A stretch of 30,181 nt of DNA from positions 1 to 30,181 of the forward strand of contig JAYVGI010000148.1 in NCBI GenBank assembly GCA_043772355.1, given 5' to 3'. Below the pieces are notes generated by a model. The model saw only the letters and a program-made list of their open reading frames with translations, ran no database searches and had not been told where the DNA came from. The stretch is from JAAFIP01 sp043772355. Its GTDB lineage: Bacteria > Pseudomonadota > Gammaproteobacteria > Burkholderiales > Burkholderiaceae_C. Position numbers and translations under genes: made by a program. Positions 14,525 to 21,178 of this stretch are shown piece after piece; within the stretch, counting starts at the first letter, position 1; each line of letters opens with the position of its first letter.

Positions 14525-14610
14525 TTGCGACTTGTTTTCCCGGGTTGCGACAAAGTCACGACAACTTCACGACAAAATTGCGACATAATGGAGTCGTGAT
14601 AATGTCGCGA
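14525..14610. promoter_or_regulatory. Cluster of seven TTGCGAC/TCACGAC half-sites before the Fic gene
   Basis: TTGCGAC occurs at 14525, 14545 and 14578. TCACGAC occurs at 14556 and 14567. Inverted copies are GTCGTGA at 14593 and GTCGCGA at 14604. Seven related 7-mers in 86 bp, some directly and some inversely oriented, look like a multi-site operator controlling the Fic gene, which starts 62 nt later. The winged-helix-like N-terminus of that protein is a possible binder. Confidence 0.6.
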
Positions 14611-14671
14611 GCCAGCGCAAGAGCGTAAAAACAGACCCTCAGCGACACATCTGCTCAATCAAAGGTGCACC

Positions 14672-16057
14672 ATGTCCCGCGCTACATCTGTTGAAGATAT
14701 CGAACGCATAGAGGCCAGCATTGCCGCCCAGCCAATGGGCATAGGTATCGTTGCGTTAGAAAAAGCCATGGCGCATAGCCTGGCCCCGCCACTACACCGA
14801 CGCACATTGCAGCGACGGCTGGAGGCCTTGGTGCTGGCGCAGCGCGTGGTGACCAAGGGCGCTGGCATGGCGCGGGTGTATGTGGCCGTGCAAGGCGTCG
14901 ATACCAGCGCAGGCACAGCCAGCACCGAACCCTACGTGCCCCTCAGCCCCGAAGGCGCCAACATCCGAGACCAAGTGCGCAGGCCGCTCATGCACCGCCG
15001 CCCCGTAGGCTACCAGCGTGAATTTTTGGAAAGCTACCAACCTGGCACCACCTACTACCTGAGCCAGGCGCTGCGCGAGCAACTGCACGAGATGGGCCGC
15101 ACGGCCAGCGGCGTGCGCCCCGCCGGCACCCATGCCCGCGAGATACTCAACCGGCTGCTGGTGGACTTATCTTGGGCATCCTCCAAGCTGGAGGGCAACA
15201 CCTACAGCCGCCTGGACACCCAAAACCTGATCGAGCTGGGCGTGGTAGCCCAAGGCAAAGATGCGCAAGAAACGCAGATGATCCTTAACCACAAAGCCGC
15301 CATAGAGATGCTGGTGGAGGACATTGACCAGGTAGGCTTTGATGCCCACACCTTTCAAAACCTGCACGCCGTGCTGTCGCAAAACCTGCTGCCAGACGAG
15401 AGCGCCTGCGGCCGCCTGCGCAGACGACCCGTGGATATTTCAGGCACGGTGTTTTTCCCGCTGGCCATGCCCCAAGTGCTGGAGGACTGCTTTCGCCTGC
15501 TGCTGCAAAAAGCCAGCGCCATTACCGACCCCTTTGAGCAGGCGTTTTTTCTGATGGTGCACCTGCCCTATCTACAGCCCTTTGAAGATGTCAACAAGCG
15601 CGTCTCACGCATTGGTGCCAACATCTCGTTGCTGCAACACAACCTGTGCCCACTGTCCTTCATTGACGTGCCAGAGCGCGCCTACATTGAAGGCACCCTG
15701 GGTGTGTATGAGCTTAACCAAACCGAGCTGCTGCGAGACGTATTCGTTTGGGCCTACGAGCGCTCATGCCAGCGCTACCTGGCCATCACCCAAACCATGG
15801 CCGAGCCCGACCCCCTCAAAATCCGCTACCGCGAGGCCATCATCGGGGCCGTGCAAGCCATCGTCAAAGGCCCCCTGCGTCCCACGCCCGCCACGCTGCG
15901 CCGCTTGGCCAAACAATGGGCCGCGCCAGCCGATCAAGTGGCTTTCGCCCAGATTGTGAAAGAGGCTATTGACCAACTGCACGAAGGCAGCGTCGCCCGC
16001 TACCGTTTGCGCCGCGCTGAGTTTTTGGATTGGAAACGGCGGCTGGGCGGGGTTTAA
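14672..16057 (+). CDS. Fic-fold protein with degenerate active site
   Basis: This 461-residue protein has a small winged-helix-like N-terminus (1-75), then a Fic domain. An autoinhibitory motif of the [ST]xxxE[GN] type is visible as SSKLEGN (170-176). The active-site loop reads YLQPFEDVNKRVSR (300-313). The canonical pattern is HxFx[DE]GNGR, with HxFx[DN]xNKR in the Doc kinases, so the catalytic His is Gln (Q302, codon CAG at 15575-15577). AMP or phosphate transfer by the usual mechanism is therefore doubtful. The ATG at 14672 follows a repeat-rich promoter. It lies between hda and a BrnT-like TA pair and looks inserted in a conserved gene order. It could be a sensor/regulator rather than an enzyme. 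Confidence 0.88.
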   Translation: MSRATSVEDIERIEASIAAQPMGIGIVALEKAMAHSLAPPLHRRTLQRRLEALVLAQRVVTKGAGMARVYVAVQGVDTSAGTASTEPYVPLSPEGANIRDQVRRPLMHRRPVGYQREFLESYQPGTTYYLSQALREQLHEMGRTASGVRPAGTHAREILNRLLVDLSWASSKLEGNTYSRLDTQNLIELGVVAQGKDAQETQMILNHKAAIEMLVEDIDQVGFDAHTFQNLHAVLSQNLLPDESACGRLRRRPVDISGTVFFPLAMPQVLEDCFRLLLQKASAITDPFEQAFFLMVHLPYLQPFEDVNKRVSRIGANISLLQHNLCPLSFIDVPERAYIEGTLGVYELNQTELLRDVFVWAYERSCQRYLAITQTMAEPDPLKIRYREAIIGAVQAIVKGPLRPTPATLRRLAKQWAAPADQVAFAQIVKEAIDQLHEGSVARYRLRRAEFLDWKRRLGGV

Positions 16058-16068
16058 GGTGGTATAGG

Positions 16069-16098
16069 TTGGTGCACATTAGGCACACAAGATATAAT
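16069..16098 (+). promoter_or_regulatory. Promoter of the BrnT-like TA operon; leaderless start
   Basis: TTGGTG (16069-16074), an 18-bp spacer and a perfect TATAAT (16093-16098) precede the GTG start at 16106 by only 7 nt. Transcription should begin at or beside that codon, so the message is predicted to be leaderless. Confidence 0.65.
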
Positions 16099-16105
16099 CC
16101 CCACG

Positions 16106-16399
16106 GTGGACAAAGTAAAACCCATCCGATGGAATACCGATAAAAACCTAGCGCTGCAAAGCGAGCGAGGCGTTTCGTTTGAAGAGGTCTTGGCTTCGAT
16201 TGAAAACGGTGGGTTATTGGCAACGCTGGCGCACCCTAACACGAAGCGCTATGAGAATCAAAAATTGTGGGTGGTTCGGATGCGCGGCTACGCTTACTTG
16301 GTGCCTTTTATAGAAACCGAAGAAGAAGTTTTTTTGAAAACCATTATTCCCAGTCGCAAAGCAAGCAAGCAATTTTTGCAAGGAGCAGATGATGCCTAA
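16106..16399 (+). CDS. BrnT-like toxin (RelE-fold, DUF497 type)
   Basis: This 97-residue protein has the BrnT-type layout: IRWNTDKNLALQSERGVSFE near the start, then a beta-rich centre with KLWVVRMRGYAYLVPF and a closing EEVFLKTIIPSRKASKQFL. Such proteins are RelE-fold ribonuclease toxins. Sequence identity to classical BrnT cannot be measured here, so the label is family-level. The start is GTG at 16106, 7 nt below a perfect -10 box. No ribosome-binding site can fit, which suggests leaderless translation. The 3' end overlaps the antitoxin gene by 8 nt, the toxin-first order usual for this class. Confidence 0.82.
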   Translation: MDKVKPIRWNTDKNLALQSERGVSFEEVLASIENGGLLATLAHPNTKRYENQKLWVVRMRGYAYLVPFIETEEEVFLKTIIPSRKASKQFLQGADDA

Positions 16400-16697
16400 G
16401 TCTTCTAAAACCTCTAAAAAACCTGCTTCAATTGATGTAGATGAAGCCGAACTGTTAGCCTCTTTCGATGCGGGAGAGTGGCAGCCGGTACCGCCGCAAG
16501 AGAGCGAGAACCTGCGCTACAGGCAGATGGCCACCAGTGCCTTGGCTAAAAACCGTCGTGTGAATATCCGCATTTCAGCGATGGACCTGGAAGGCATGCA
16601 AGCGCGCGCGGCCGAAGAAGGCCTGCCATACCAAACACTGATCGCCAGCGTGCTGCACAAGTATGCTTCTGGGCGATTGGTAGAGTCACGGTCTTAA
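16392..16697 (+). CDS. BrnA/CopG-like antitoxin
   Basis: This 101-residue protein has an acidic N-terminal half, ASIDVDEAELLASFDAGEWQ, and a C-terminal ribbon-helix-helix-like part, NRRVNIRISAMDLEGMQARA then GLPYQTLIASVLHKYASGRL. It would neutralise the preceding BrnT-like toxin and bind its promoter. Two adjacent ATGs occur at 16389 and 16392. The second is preferred because AGGAG at 16381-16385 is then 6 nt away. It overlaps the toxin gene, so expression is coupled. Confidence 0.85.
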   Translation: MPKSSKTSKKPASIDVDEAELLASFDAGEWQPVPPQESENLRYRQMATSALAKNRRVNIRISAMDLEGMQARAAEEGLPYQTLIASVLHKYASGRLVESRS

Positions 16698-16709
16698 CCA
16701 AAGCGCCAC

Positions 16710-17384
16710 ATGAACCTCGCCCTATTTGACCTGGACCACACCCTGCTGCCCATCGACAGCGACCACGCTTGGGGGGCGTTCACGATCTCCATTGGCTGGC
16801 GCGATGCGGATGAATTTAAACGTGCCAACGATGCGTTTTATGACGATTACAAAGCGGGCACGCTCGACCCCAATGCGTATTTGCGTTTTGCTACAGAAGC
16901 CATTCGCACCAAAGGCGCTGCACAATCTATAGCTGCGCACGCACAGTACATGGCCACGGTGATCGAAAACGCTGTAAAAAAATCAGCGCTCGACTTGCTG
17001 GCGCAGCACCGCGCGGCGGGCGACACGCTGGTGCTGGTGACGGCGACGAATGAGTTTGTGACAGCACCAATTGCCCAGCGCCTGGGCATTGCGCATTTAA
17101 TCGCCGTGGAGCTGGAAAAAGGCGCGGATAATTGGTATACCGGCGCCAGCGTAGGTACGCTGAGCTTTCGGGAAGGCAAAGTGACCCGCGTGACGCAGTG
17201 GTTGGCCGCGCAGGGCAAGACGTGGGATGATGTGGCCCACAGCACCTTCTACAGCGACAGCATGAACGATCTGCCGCTACTGGAAAAAGTCGACACCCCA
17301 GTGGCCACCAACCCCGACGACAAGTTGCGTGCATTGGCGGCGCAGCGCGGCTGGAAAATACTAGATCTCTGGAAACATGATTAA
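16710..17384 (+). CDS. HAD-IB-family phosphatase (SerB-like)
   Basis: This 224-residue cytoplasmic HAD hydrolase carries motif I LALFDLDHTLLP (D7, D9), motif II LVLVTATN and motif IV YSDSMNDLPLL. It belongs to the HAD-IB group that includes phosphoserine phosphatase-like enzymes; the substrate is not determined. The ATG at 16710 places motif I at the N-terminus as usual. Its 3' end overlaps pcnB by 8 nt, so both are translated from one message. The gene is often adjacent to hda and pcnB in related bacteria, although here 2.2 kb of accessory DNA precedes it. Confidence 0.9.
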   Translation: MNLALFDLDHTLLPIDSDHAWGAFTISIGWRDADEFKRANDAFYDDYKAGTLDPNAYLRFATEAIRTKGAAQSIAAHAQYMATVIENAVKKSALDLLAQHRAAGDTLVLVTATNEFVTAPIAQRLGIAHLIAVELEKGADNWYTGASVGTLSFREGKVTRVTQWLAAQGKTWDDVAHSTFYSDSMNDLPLLEKVDTPVATNPDDKLRALAAQRGWKILDLWKHD

Positions 17385-18936
17385 AAAATTCATAGAAAAA
17401 CTCATCTCACCCAAGTCGGCCAACAAAGTGGCCAAACGGGTCGAGGTGCCGCAGTCTGAGCACAAGATCAACCGCGACCTGGTTGACCCCCGCGCTTGGG
17501 AAGTGGTTACCACGCTGAAAGACGCGAATTTTGAGGCCTACATTGTGGGCGGCGCGGTGCGCGACCTGCTGCTGGGCCTGCGTCCGAAAGACTTTGACGT
17601 GGCCACCAATGCCACGCCCGAGGAGGTCAAGTCGCTGTTTCGCCGCGCCTTCATCATCGGGCGGCGTTTTCGCATTGTGCATGTGGTGTTTGGCCGTGGC
17701 CGCGAGCATGAGGTGATCGAGGTGTCTACCTTCCGCGCCAATGTGGGCAGCGCCGACACTGGCCAGGTGGGCGGCAATGAGCGCACCTCCAAGAGTGAGC
17801 TGGCAGGCATGAAGCACGCCACCGATGCCAGTGGCCGCGTGCTGCGCGACAACGTGTGGGGCCCGCAGATTGACGACGCCGCACGCCGCGACTTCACCGT
17901 CAACGCCATGTACTACGACCCCGAGACGCAAGTGGTGGTGGATTACCACAACGGCATGAGCGACAGCAAAAAGCTCACCCTCAAGCTGATTGGCGATGCC
18001 GCCACCCGCTACCGCGAAGACCCGGTGCGTATCATCCGCGCGGTGCGTTTTGCGGCCAAGCTGTCCAAACTGGGCTTCAAACTCGATGCCAAAACCTCCA
18101 AGCCCCTGGCTGAATGCAAAGTGCTGCTGAACGATGTGCCGCAAAGCCGATTGTTTGACGAAATGCTCAAGCTCCTGCAAACCGGCCACGCGCTGGCCAG
18201 CATTGAGCAGCTGAAAAACCTCGGTTTGGCCAAAGGTATTTACCCGCTGCTAGACCTGGTGGTAGAGCGCGCTGACCAGCCCTTCATCACCGCCGCACTC
18301 AACGATACTGACCGCCGCGTAGGCGAAGGCAAGCCCGTCGCGCCCAGTTTCTTGCTGGCCTGCGTGCTATGGAATGATGTGCGCGAAGGCTGGGACAAGC
18401 TGCTTAAAAAAGGCGCGCACCCCTTCCCCGCGCTTACCGAGGCGATTGACGACGTGTTCAACCTGCGCATTGGCGACGTGAGCGGCCGTGGCAAGCTGGC
18501 CGCCGATATGCGCGAGATCTGGATGATGCAGCCGCGCTTTGACAAACGCGTGGGCGCCACCCCGTTCAGCTTGGTCGAGCACCTGCGCTTTCGAGCCGGA
18601 TTTGACTTTTTGCGCCTGCGCGCCGATGTAGGCGAGATTGACATTAGCCTGGCCGACTGGTGGCAAGAGTTCAGCATGGCCGACCAAAGCGTGCGCGAAG
18701 ACCTGGTAGCGCAACTGCGCGAGCAGCAGCGTGCGCAGCCCAAGCCGAAAGCAGAAAAGTCGATTGATAAACCTGCGGCCCATCCGGCCCGCCCCGCCCG
18801 CGCCATGGAGGCCCACATTCCGCCCGACGGGAGCCTTGCAGAAGATGAATCCAGCGACGACACCGGCCCCAAAAAACGCCGCCGCCGCCGAGGCCCCAGG
18901 CGCGATGGTAGTTCAGGTGTTCCGATAAAGTCTTGA
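17377..18936 (+). CDS. pcnB: Poly(A) polymerase I (PcnB)
   Basis: This 519-residue nucleotidyltransferase adds poly(A) tails to RNA and so promotes decay. The catalytic part shows YIVGGAVRDLLLGLRPKDFD (55-74) with D72 and D74, then FRRAFIIGRRFRIVHVVFGR, RRDFTVNAMYYD and EDPVRIIRAVRFAAKLSKLG. The C-terminal tail is Ala/Pro-rich and ends in a very basic GPKKRRRRRGPRR stretch typical of betaproteobacterial PcnB, probably for RNA binding. It starts inside the end of the HAD gene. The motifs and basic tail distinguish it from the related CCA-adding enzyme. Confidence 0.95.
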   Translation: MIKKFIEKLISPKSANKVAKRVEVPQSEHKINRDLVDPRAWEVVTTLKDANFEAYIVGGAVRDLLLGLRPKDFDVATNATPEEVKSLFRRAFIIGRRFRIVHVVFGRGREHEVIEVSTFRANVGSADTGQVGGNERTSKSELAGMKHATDASGRVLRDNVWGPQIDDAARRDFTVNAMYYDPETQVVVDYHNGMSDSKKLTLKLIGDAATRYREDPVRIIRAVRFAAKLSKLGFKLDAKTSKPLAECKVLLNDVPQSRLFDEMLKLLQTGHALASIEQLKNLGLAKGIYPLLDLVVERADQPFITAALNDTDRRVGEGKPVAPSFLLACVLWNDVREGWDKLLKKGAHPFPALTEAIDDVFNLRIGDVSGRGKLAADMREIWMMQPRFDKRVGATPFSLVEHLRFRAGFDFLRLRADVGEIDISLADWWQEFSMADQSVREDLVAQLREQQRAQPKPKAEKSIDKPAAHPARPARAMEAHIPPDGSLAEDESSDDTGPKKRRRRRGPRRDGSSGVPIKS

Positions 18937-18969
18937 CATCAAGCAGGTAGCGGGCGAGCAGATGACAGA

Positions 18970-19062
18970 GCAGATAAATGGGGTCAGATCAAAATTCAGG
19001 AAAGCAATGCTTCCGAAGTGCGTAACGCCAAACGAAATTTTGCTCTGACCCCTTTTATCTGC
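18970..19062. mobile_element. 93-bp inverted-repeat element (MITE/REP-like)
   Basis: Two 27-bp arms (18970-18996 and 19036-19062) are inverted copies with 25 matches, framing a 39-nt centre. The arm core GGGGTCAGATCAAAATT resembles GGGGTCAGAG-type sequences common near REP-associated transposases and other small repeats in proteobacteria. The element lies in the pcnB-folK gap and may also terminate transcription. Confidence 0.75.
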
Positions 19063-19102
19063 GGCGCAAACTACGCAAGTATTGACCCGCGATAAACAAA
19101 AA

Positions 19103-19570
19103 ATGCACACCAACCCAGTCACCGCCTACATCGCCCTAGGTGCGAACCTGGGAAACCCCGCGCACACCGTACAACAAGCCATCAAAAACCTAAACAGCAT
19201 CGCGCATACGAAGCTGATCCAAGCCTCCAGCCTCTACCAAACCGCCCCCTTGGGCAGCAGCGGCCCCGACTACATCAACGCGGTTGCCGAGGTGCTCACC
19301 CATCTTCCCGCCCCGGTATTGCTGCAAGAGCTGCAAATTCAAGAGCAAGCCGCAGGCCGCCAGCGCCTCTACCCCAACGCCCCGCGCACGCTAGACCTGG
19401 ACATCCTGCTCTACGGCAGCGCGCAGATCCAAAGCCCCACGCTCACCGTGCCGCATCCGCGCATGGCGCAACGTGCATTTGTGCTGCACCCATTGGCTGA
19501 GATTGCACCGCTGCAAGTAGCTAAAGATGCTTTGCAAGCTGTGCATCATCAAAATATAATCAAGCTGTAG
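19103..19570 (+). CDS. folK: HPPK, 6-hydroxymethyl-dihydropterin pyrophosphokinase
   Basis: This 155-residue enzyme transfers pyrophosphate from ATP to 6-hydroxymethyl-7,8-dihydropterin in folate synthesis. It shows AYIALGANLGNPAHTVQQAI, the signature NAPRTLDLDILLYG with the magnesium-binding D98 and D100, and VPHPRMAQRAFVLHPLAEI. The ATG at 19103 matches the family start; an in-frame TTG at 19082 is less likely. It follows pcnB, a common order in this family, but an inverted-repeat element now separates them. Confidence 0.95.
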   Translation: MHTNPVTAYIALGANLGNPAHTVQQAIKNLNSIAHTKLIQASSLYQTAPLGSSGPDYINAVAEVLTHLPAPVLLQELQIQEQAAGRQRLYPNAPRTLDLDILLYGSAQIQSPTLTVPHPRMAQRAFVLHPLAEIAPLQVAKDALQAVHHQNIIKL

Positions 19571-19580
19571 TAATTAAGTG

Positions 19581-19635
19581 ATTTAAGGCTCTAGCCCAAA
19601 AGAATATTGCGGGAGCAGCTATTAAATATGTAGTG
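19581..19635 (+). repeat. Dispersed ~50-bp repeat, copy 3
   Basis: AAGGCTCTAGCCC is followed by AATATTGCGGGAGCAGCTATT and an imperfect inverted end. It matches the copies at 8364 and 9501 in order and spacing of its blocks. It lies in the folK-DUF486 gap. Confidence 0.65.
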
Positions 19636-19649
19636 ATGTAAACGCCTCT

Positions 19650-20018
19650 ATGCAGTATTTGCAAACCATTCCGCTCTCTCTCCAAACCATTGCGCTGCTA
19701 GCCGCCAGCAACGTCTTCATGACCATGGCGTGGTACGGGCATTTGAAAAACCTGGCCACTGCGCCGTGGTACATCGCCGCCTTGGTGAGCTGGGGAATTG
19801 CGCTGGCAGAGTACTTGCTGCAAGTGCCTGCCAACCGCATTGGCTACCAGCAAGCGGGTTTTAGCGTGGCGCAGCTCAAGATCATTCAAGAGGTGATTAC
19901 GCTGAGCGTGTTTGTACCGTTTGCGGTTTTTTACTTGAACGAGCCACTGAAGCTGGACTACCTATGGGCAGCGCTGTGCATGGTGGGCGCGGTGTACTTT
20001 ATTTTCCGCAGCGCCTAA
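19650..20018 (+). CDS. DMT-superfamily small membrane protein (DUF486)
   Basis: This 122-residue inner-membrane protein has four hydrophobic segments. The conserved DUF486 motifs are NVFMTMAWYGHLKN, SWGIALAEYLLQVPANRIGY, and FSVAQLKIIQEVITLSVFVP followed by FYLNEP. It belongs to the drug/metabolite transporter superfamily, but the substrate is not known. The ATG at 19650 gives the usual start. It is convergent with the nucleotidyltransferase gene, leaving 24 nt between stops. Confidence 0.92.
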   Translation: MQYLQTIPLSLQTIALLAASNVFMTMAWYGHLKNLATAPWYIAALVSWGIALAEYLLQVPANRIGYQQAGFSVAQLKIIQEVITLSVFVPFAVFYLNEPLKLDYLWAALCMVGAVYFIFRSA

Positions 20019-20042
20019 TCGGTCCGTTGGATGCGATTAGCG

Positions 20043-20339
20043 TTATAACAGCGGTGACCGCTCGACCGCGATGGCCTGCGCAAAGGCCGGGGAGCAGTTG
20101 TTTAAATCCACCACATCCACGGTGAACGGCAGGTTGGACTCACTGAAAGCCAATTTCAAATTGACCTTTTGCTCAAAACCCAGCGCATGTGCTCCCTCCA
20201 GCCCAATATCAAGGTCTGAAAACTGCCGAGCGTTGCCTTTAACGCGCGAGCCAAAGGCCCACGCGGTGTGCTCGGGGACTTGTTGGGCAAGTATGCGGCG
20301 CACCGAGGCCAAATGGTCGGGATGCAGGTCAATTGGCAT
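20043..20339 (-). CDS. Minimal nucleotidyltransferase (MntA-like)
   Basis: This 98-residue protein has the pol-beta-type signature GSRVKGNARQFSDLDIGLEG (residues 31-50) with GSR and the metal-binding DLD, and a third acidic site in TVDVVDL. MNT proteins often pair with HEPN toxins and AMPylate or otherwise inactivate them. The ATG at 20339 overlaps by 11 nt the end of a short ORF on the same strand (20329-20475), in the position expected for a HEPN partner, but that partner is far too short. The domain itself is intact. Confidence 0.88.
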   Translation of the reverse strand: MPIDLHPDHLASVRRILAQQVPEHTAWAFGSRVKGNARQFSDLDIGLEGAHALGFEQKVNLKLAFSESNLPFTVDVVDLNNCSPAFAQAIAVERSPLL

Positions 20340-20475
20340 GGGCTAACTTTCGCTCCAAGTGCTGGGCATCTGCTAGATAAAGTCTGGCCCGCGCAAAGGT
20401 TCTTTCGGCTACCTCATTGTCGTACGGGTGCCATTTTCGGCAAAGCCAATTTTCAAGACTTACACGGCTTTGCAT
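20329..20475 (-). CDS. Short ORF overlapping the nucleotidyltransferase; possible truncated HEPN partner
   Basis: From ATG at 20475, 48 codons read through VAERTFARARLYLADAQHLE to a stop inside the MNT start region, an 11-nt overlap. The helical, Arg-rich end and the tight overlap suggest the C-terminal part of a HEPN or similar partner gene. A stop codon two codons upstream closes the frame, and no HEPN Rx4-6H motif is seen. It is either a small intact gene or a degraded one. I cannot assign a function. Confidence 0.45.
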   Translation of the reverse strand: MQSRVSLENWLCRKWHPYDNEVAERTFARARLYLADAQHLERKLAHAN

Positions 20476-20575
20476 AGGCTATCAATTTGGGTGGTGGATA
20501 TCAAAATTTAAGACGGTCATCTCATTGGCGCGAGAAACACTCTGACGAAATTCTGCCAACCACTTTCTAAAATAA

Positions 20576-20598
20576 GAAAAAAGCAGGAATCTAGTCCT
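20576..20598 (-). terminator. Weak candidate terminator of the islet operon
   Basis: On the minus strand AGGACTAGATTCCT forms a short imperfect stem followed by GC and a run of six Ts. It overlaps the stop of the last islet gene. The stem is only four to five pairs, so support is modest. Confidence 0.35.
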
Positions 20599-21178
20599 AT
20601 TTTGAAATTTTAAATGGTAAAAGAACTGTGCTGGAATTTGTCTTCACAGCGACCAATCTCCAAGTGAACAGTTTGTTTCTTTCAAAGAGTAATGCCAGCT
20701 CTTCACCGGTTTCTTTGAACGTAACTTTTTGAATGTAAGTATCCATCGTCGCACCATAAGCGCCTGAATGCATCGCTGATCTTTTTTGCAAAAATTCTTT
20801 AGGTGTGATGGAAAAAAGATCTTTGCTGATGAAACCATTGCCTCGAATTAGATTCGCAACCATCTCGACCAAAGCGCGATCATCGATGCTGTTAAGTTTT
20901 TTGAAGACGGATGTTAAAGCACTTTTGAGTGCATCAGGAATTTCTTTACCTTCAGGCAATTTAATAGCTGAAACGGCGATTTGAGTCAAATCTTCAGCGG
21001 CCGAATTTTTCAATCTTTCCCCATCCACCCTGGAAACCAAAACGCCTAGGTTATTCGTCTCTGCAGCGGTTAGCACAGAGGAGCCGTAGATGTGCGGCGA
21101 AAGAAACCAAGCCAGCGCCCATAACACAATAAGCAATGAGGAAGTTATCGCCAGTCCCAGTGTCAATTTTCGATTCAT
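20597..21178 (-). CDS. Membrane-anchored unknown protein, last gene of the islet
   Basis: This 193-residue protein has one N-terminal hydrophobic segment (about 7-28), so it is probably anchored in the inner membrane with a periplasmic domain. The domain reads VSRVDGERLKNSAAEDLTQI and ends in a beta-rich ELALLFERNKLFTWRLVAVK. This loosely recalls DUF2939 proteins, but I cannot confirm that. Its ATG overlaps the stop of the vWA-like gene (ATGA), so it is translated as part of the same operon. Codon use is AT-rich like its islet partners and unlike the flanks. No function is assigned. Confidence 0.7.
   Translation of the reverse strand: MNRKLTLGLAITSSLLIVLWALAWFLSPHIYGSSVLTAAETNNLGVLVSRVDGERLKNSAAEDLTQIAVSAIKLPEGKEIPDALKSALTSVFKKLNSIDDRALVEMVANLIRGNGFISKDLFSITPKEFLQKRSAMHSGAYGATMDTYIQKVTFKETGEELALLFERNKLFTWRLVAVKTNSSTVLLPFKISK

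Noticed and set aside
17407..18189. 260-codon minus-strand open frame inside pcnB
   Set aside because: It lies opposite conserved PcnB motifs and its translation is His/Gln/Gly-rich without domain signal.
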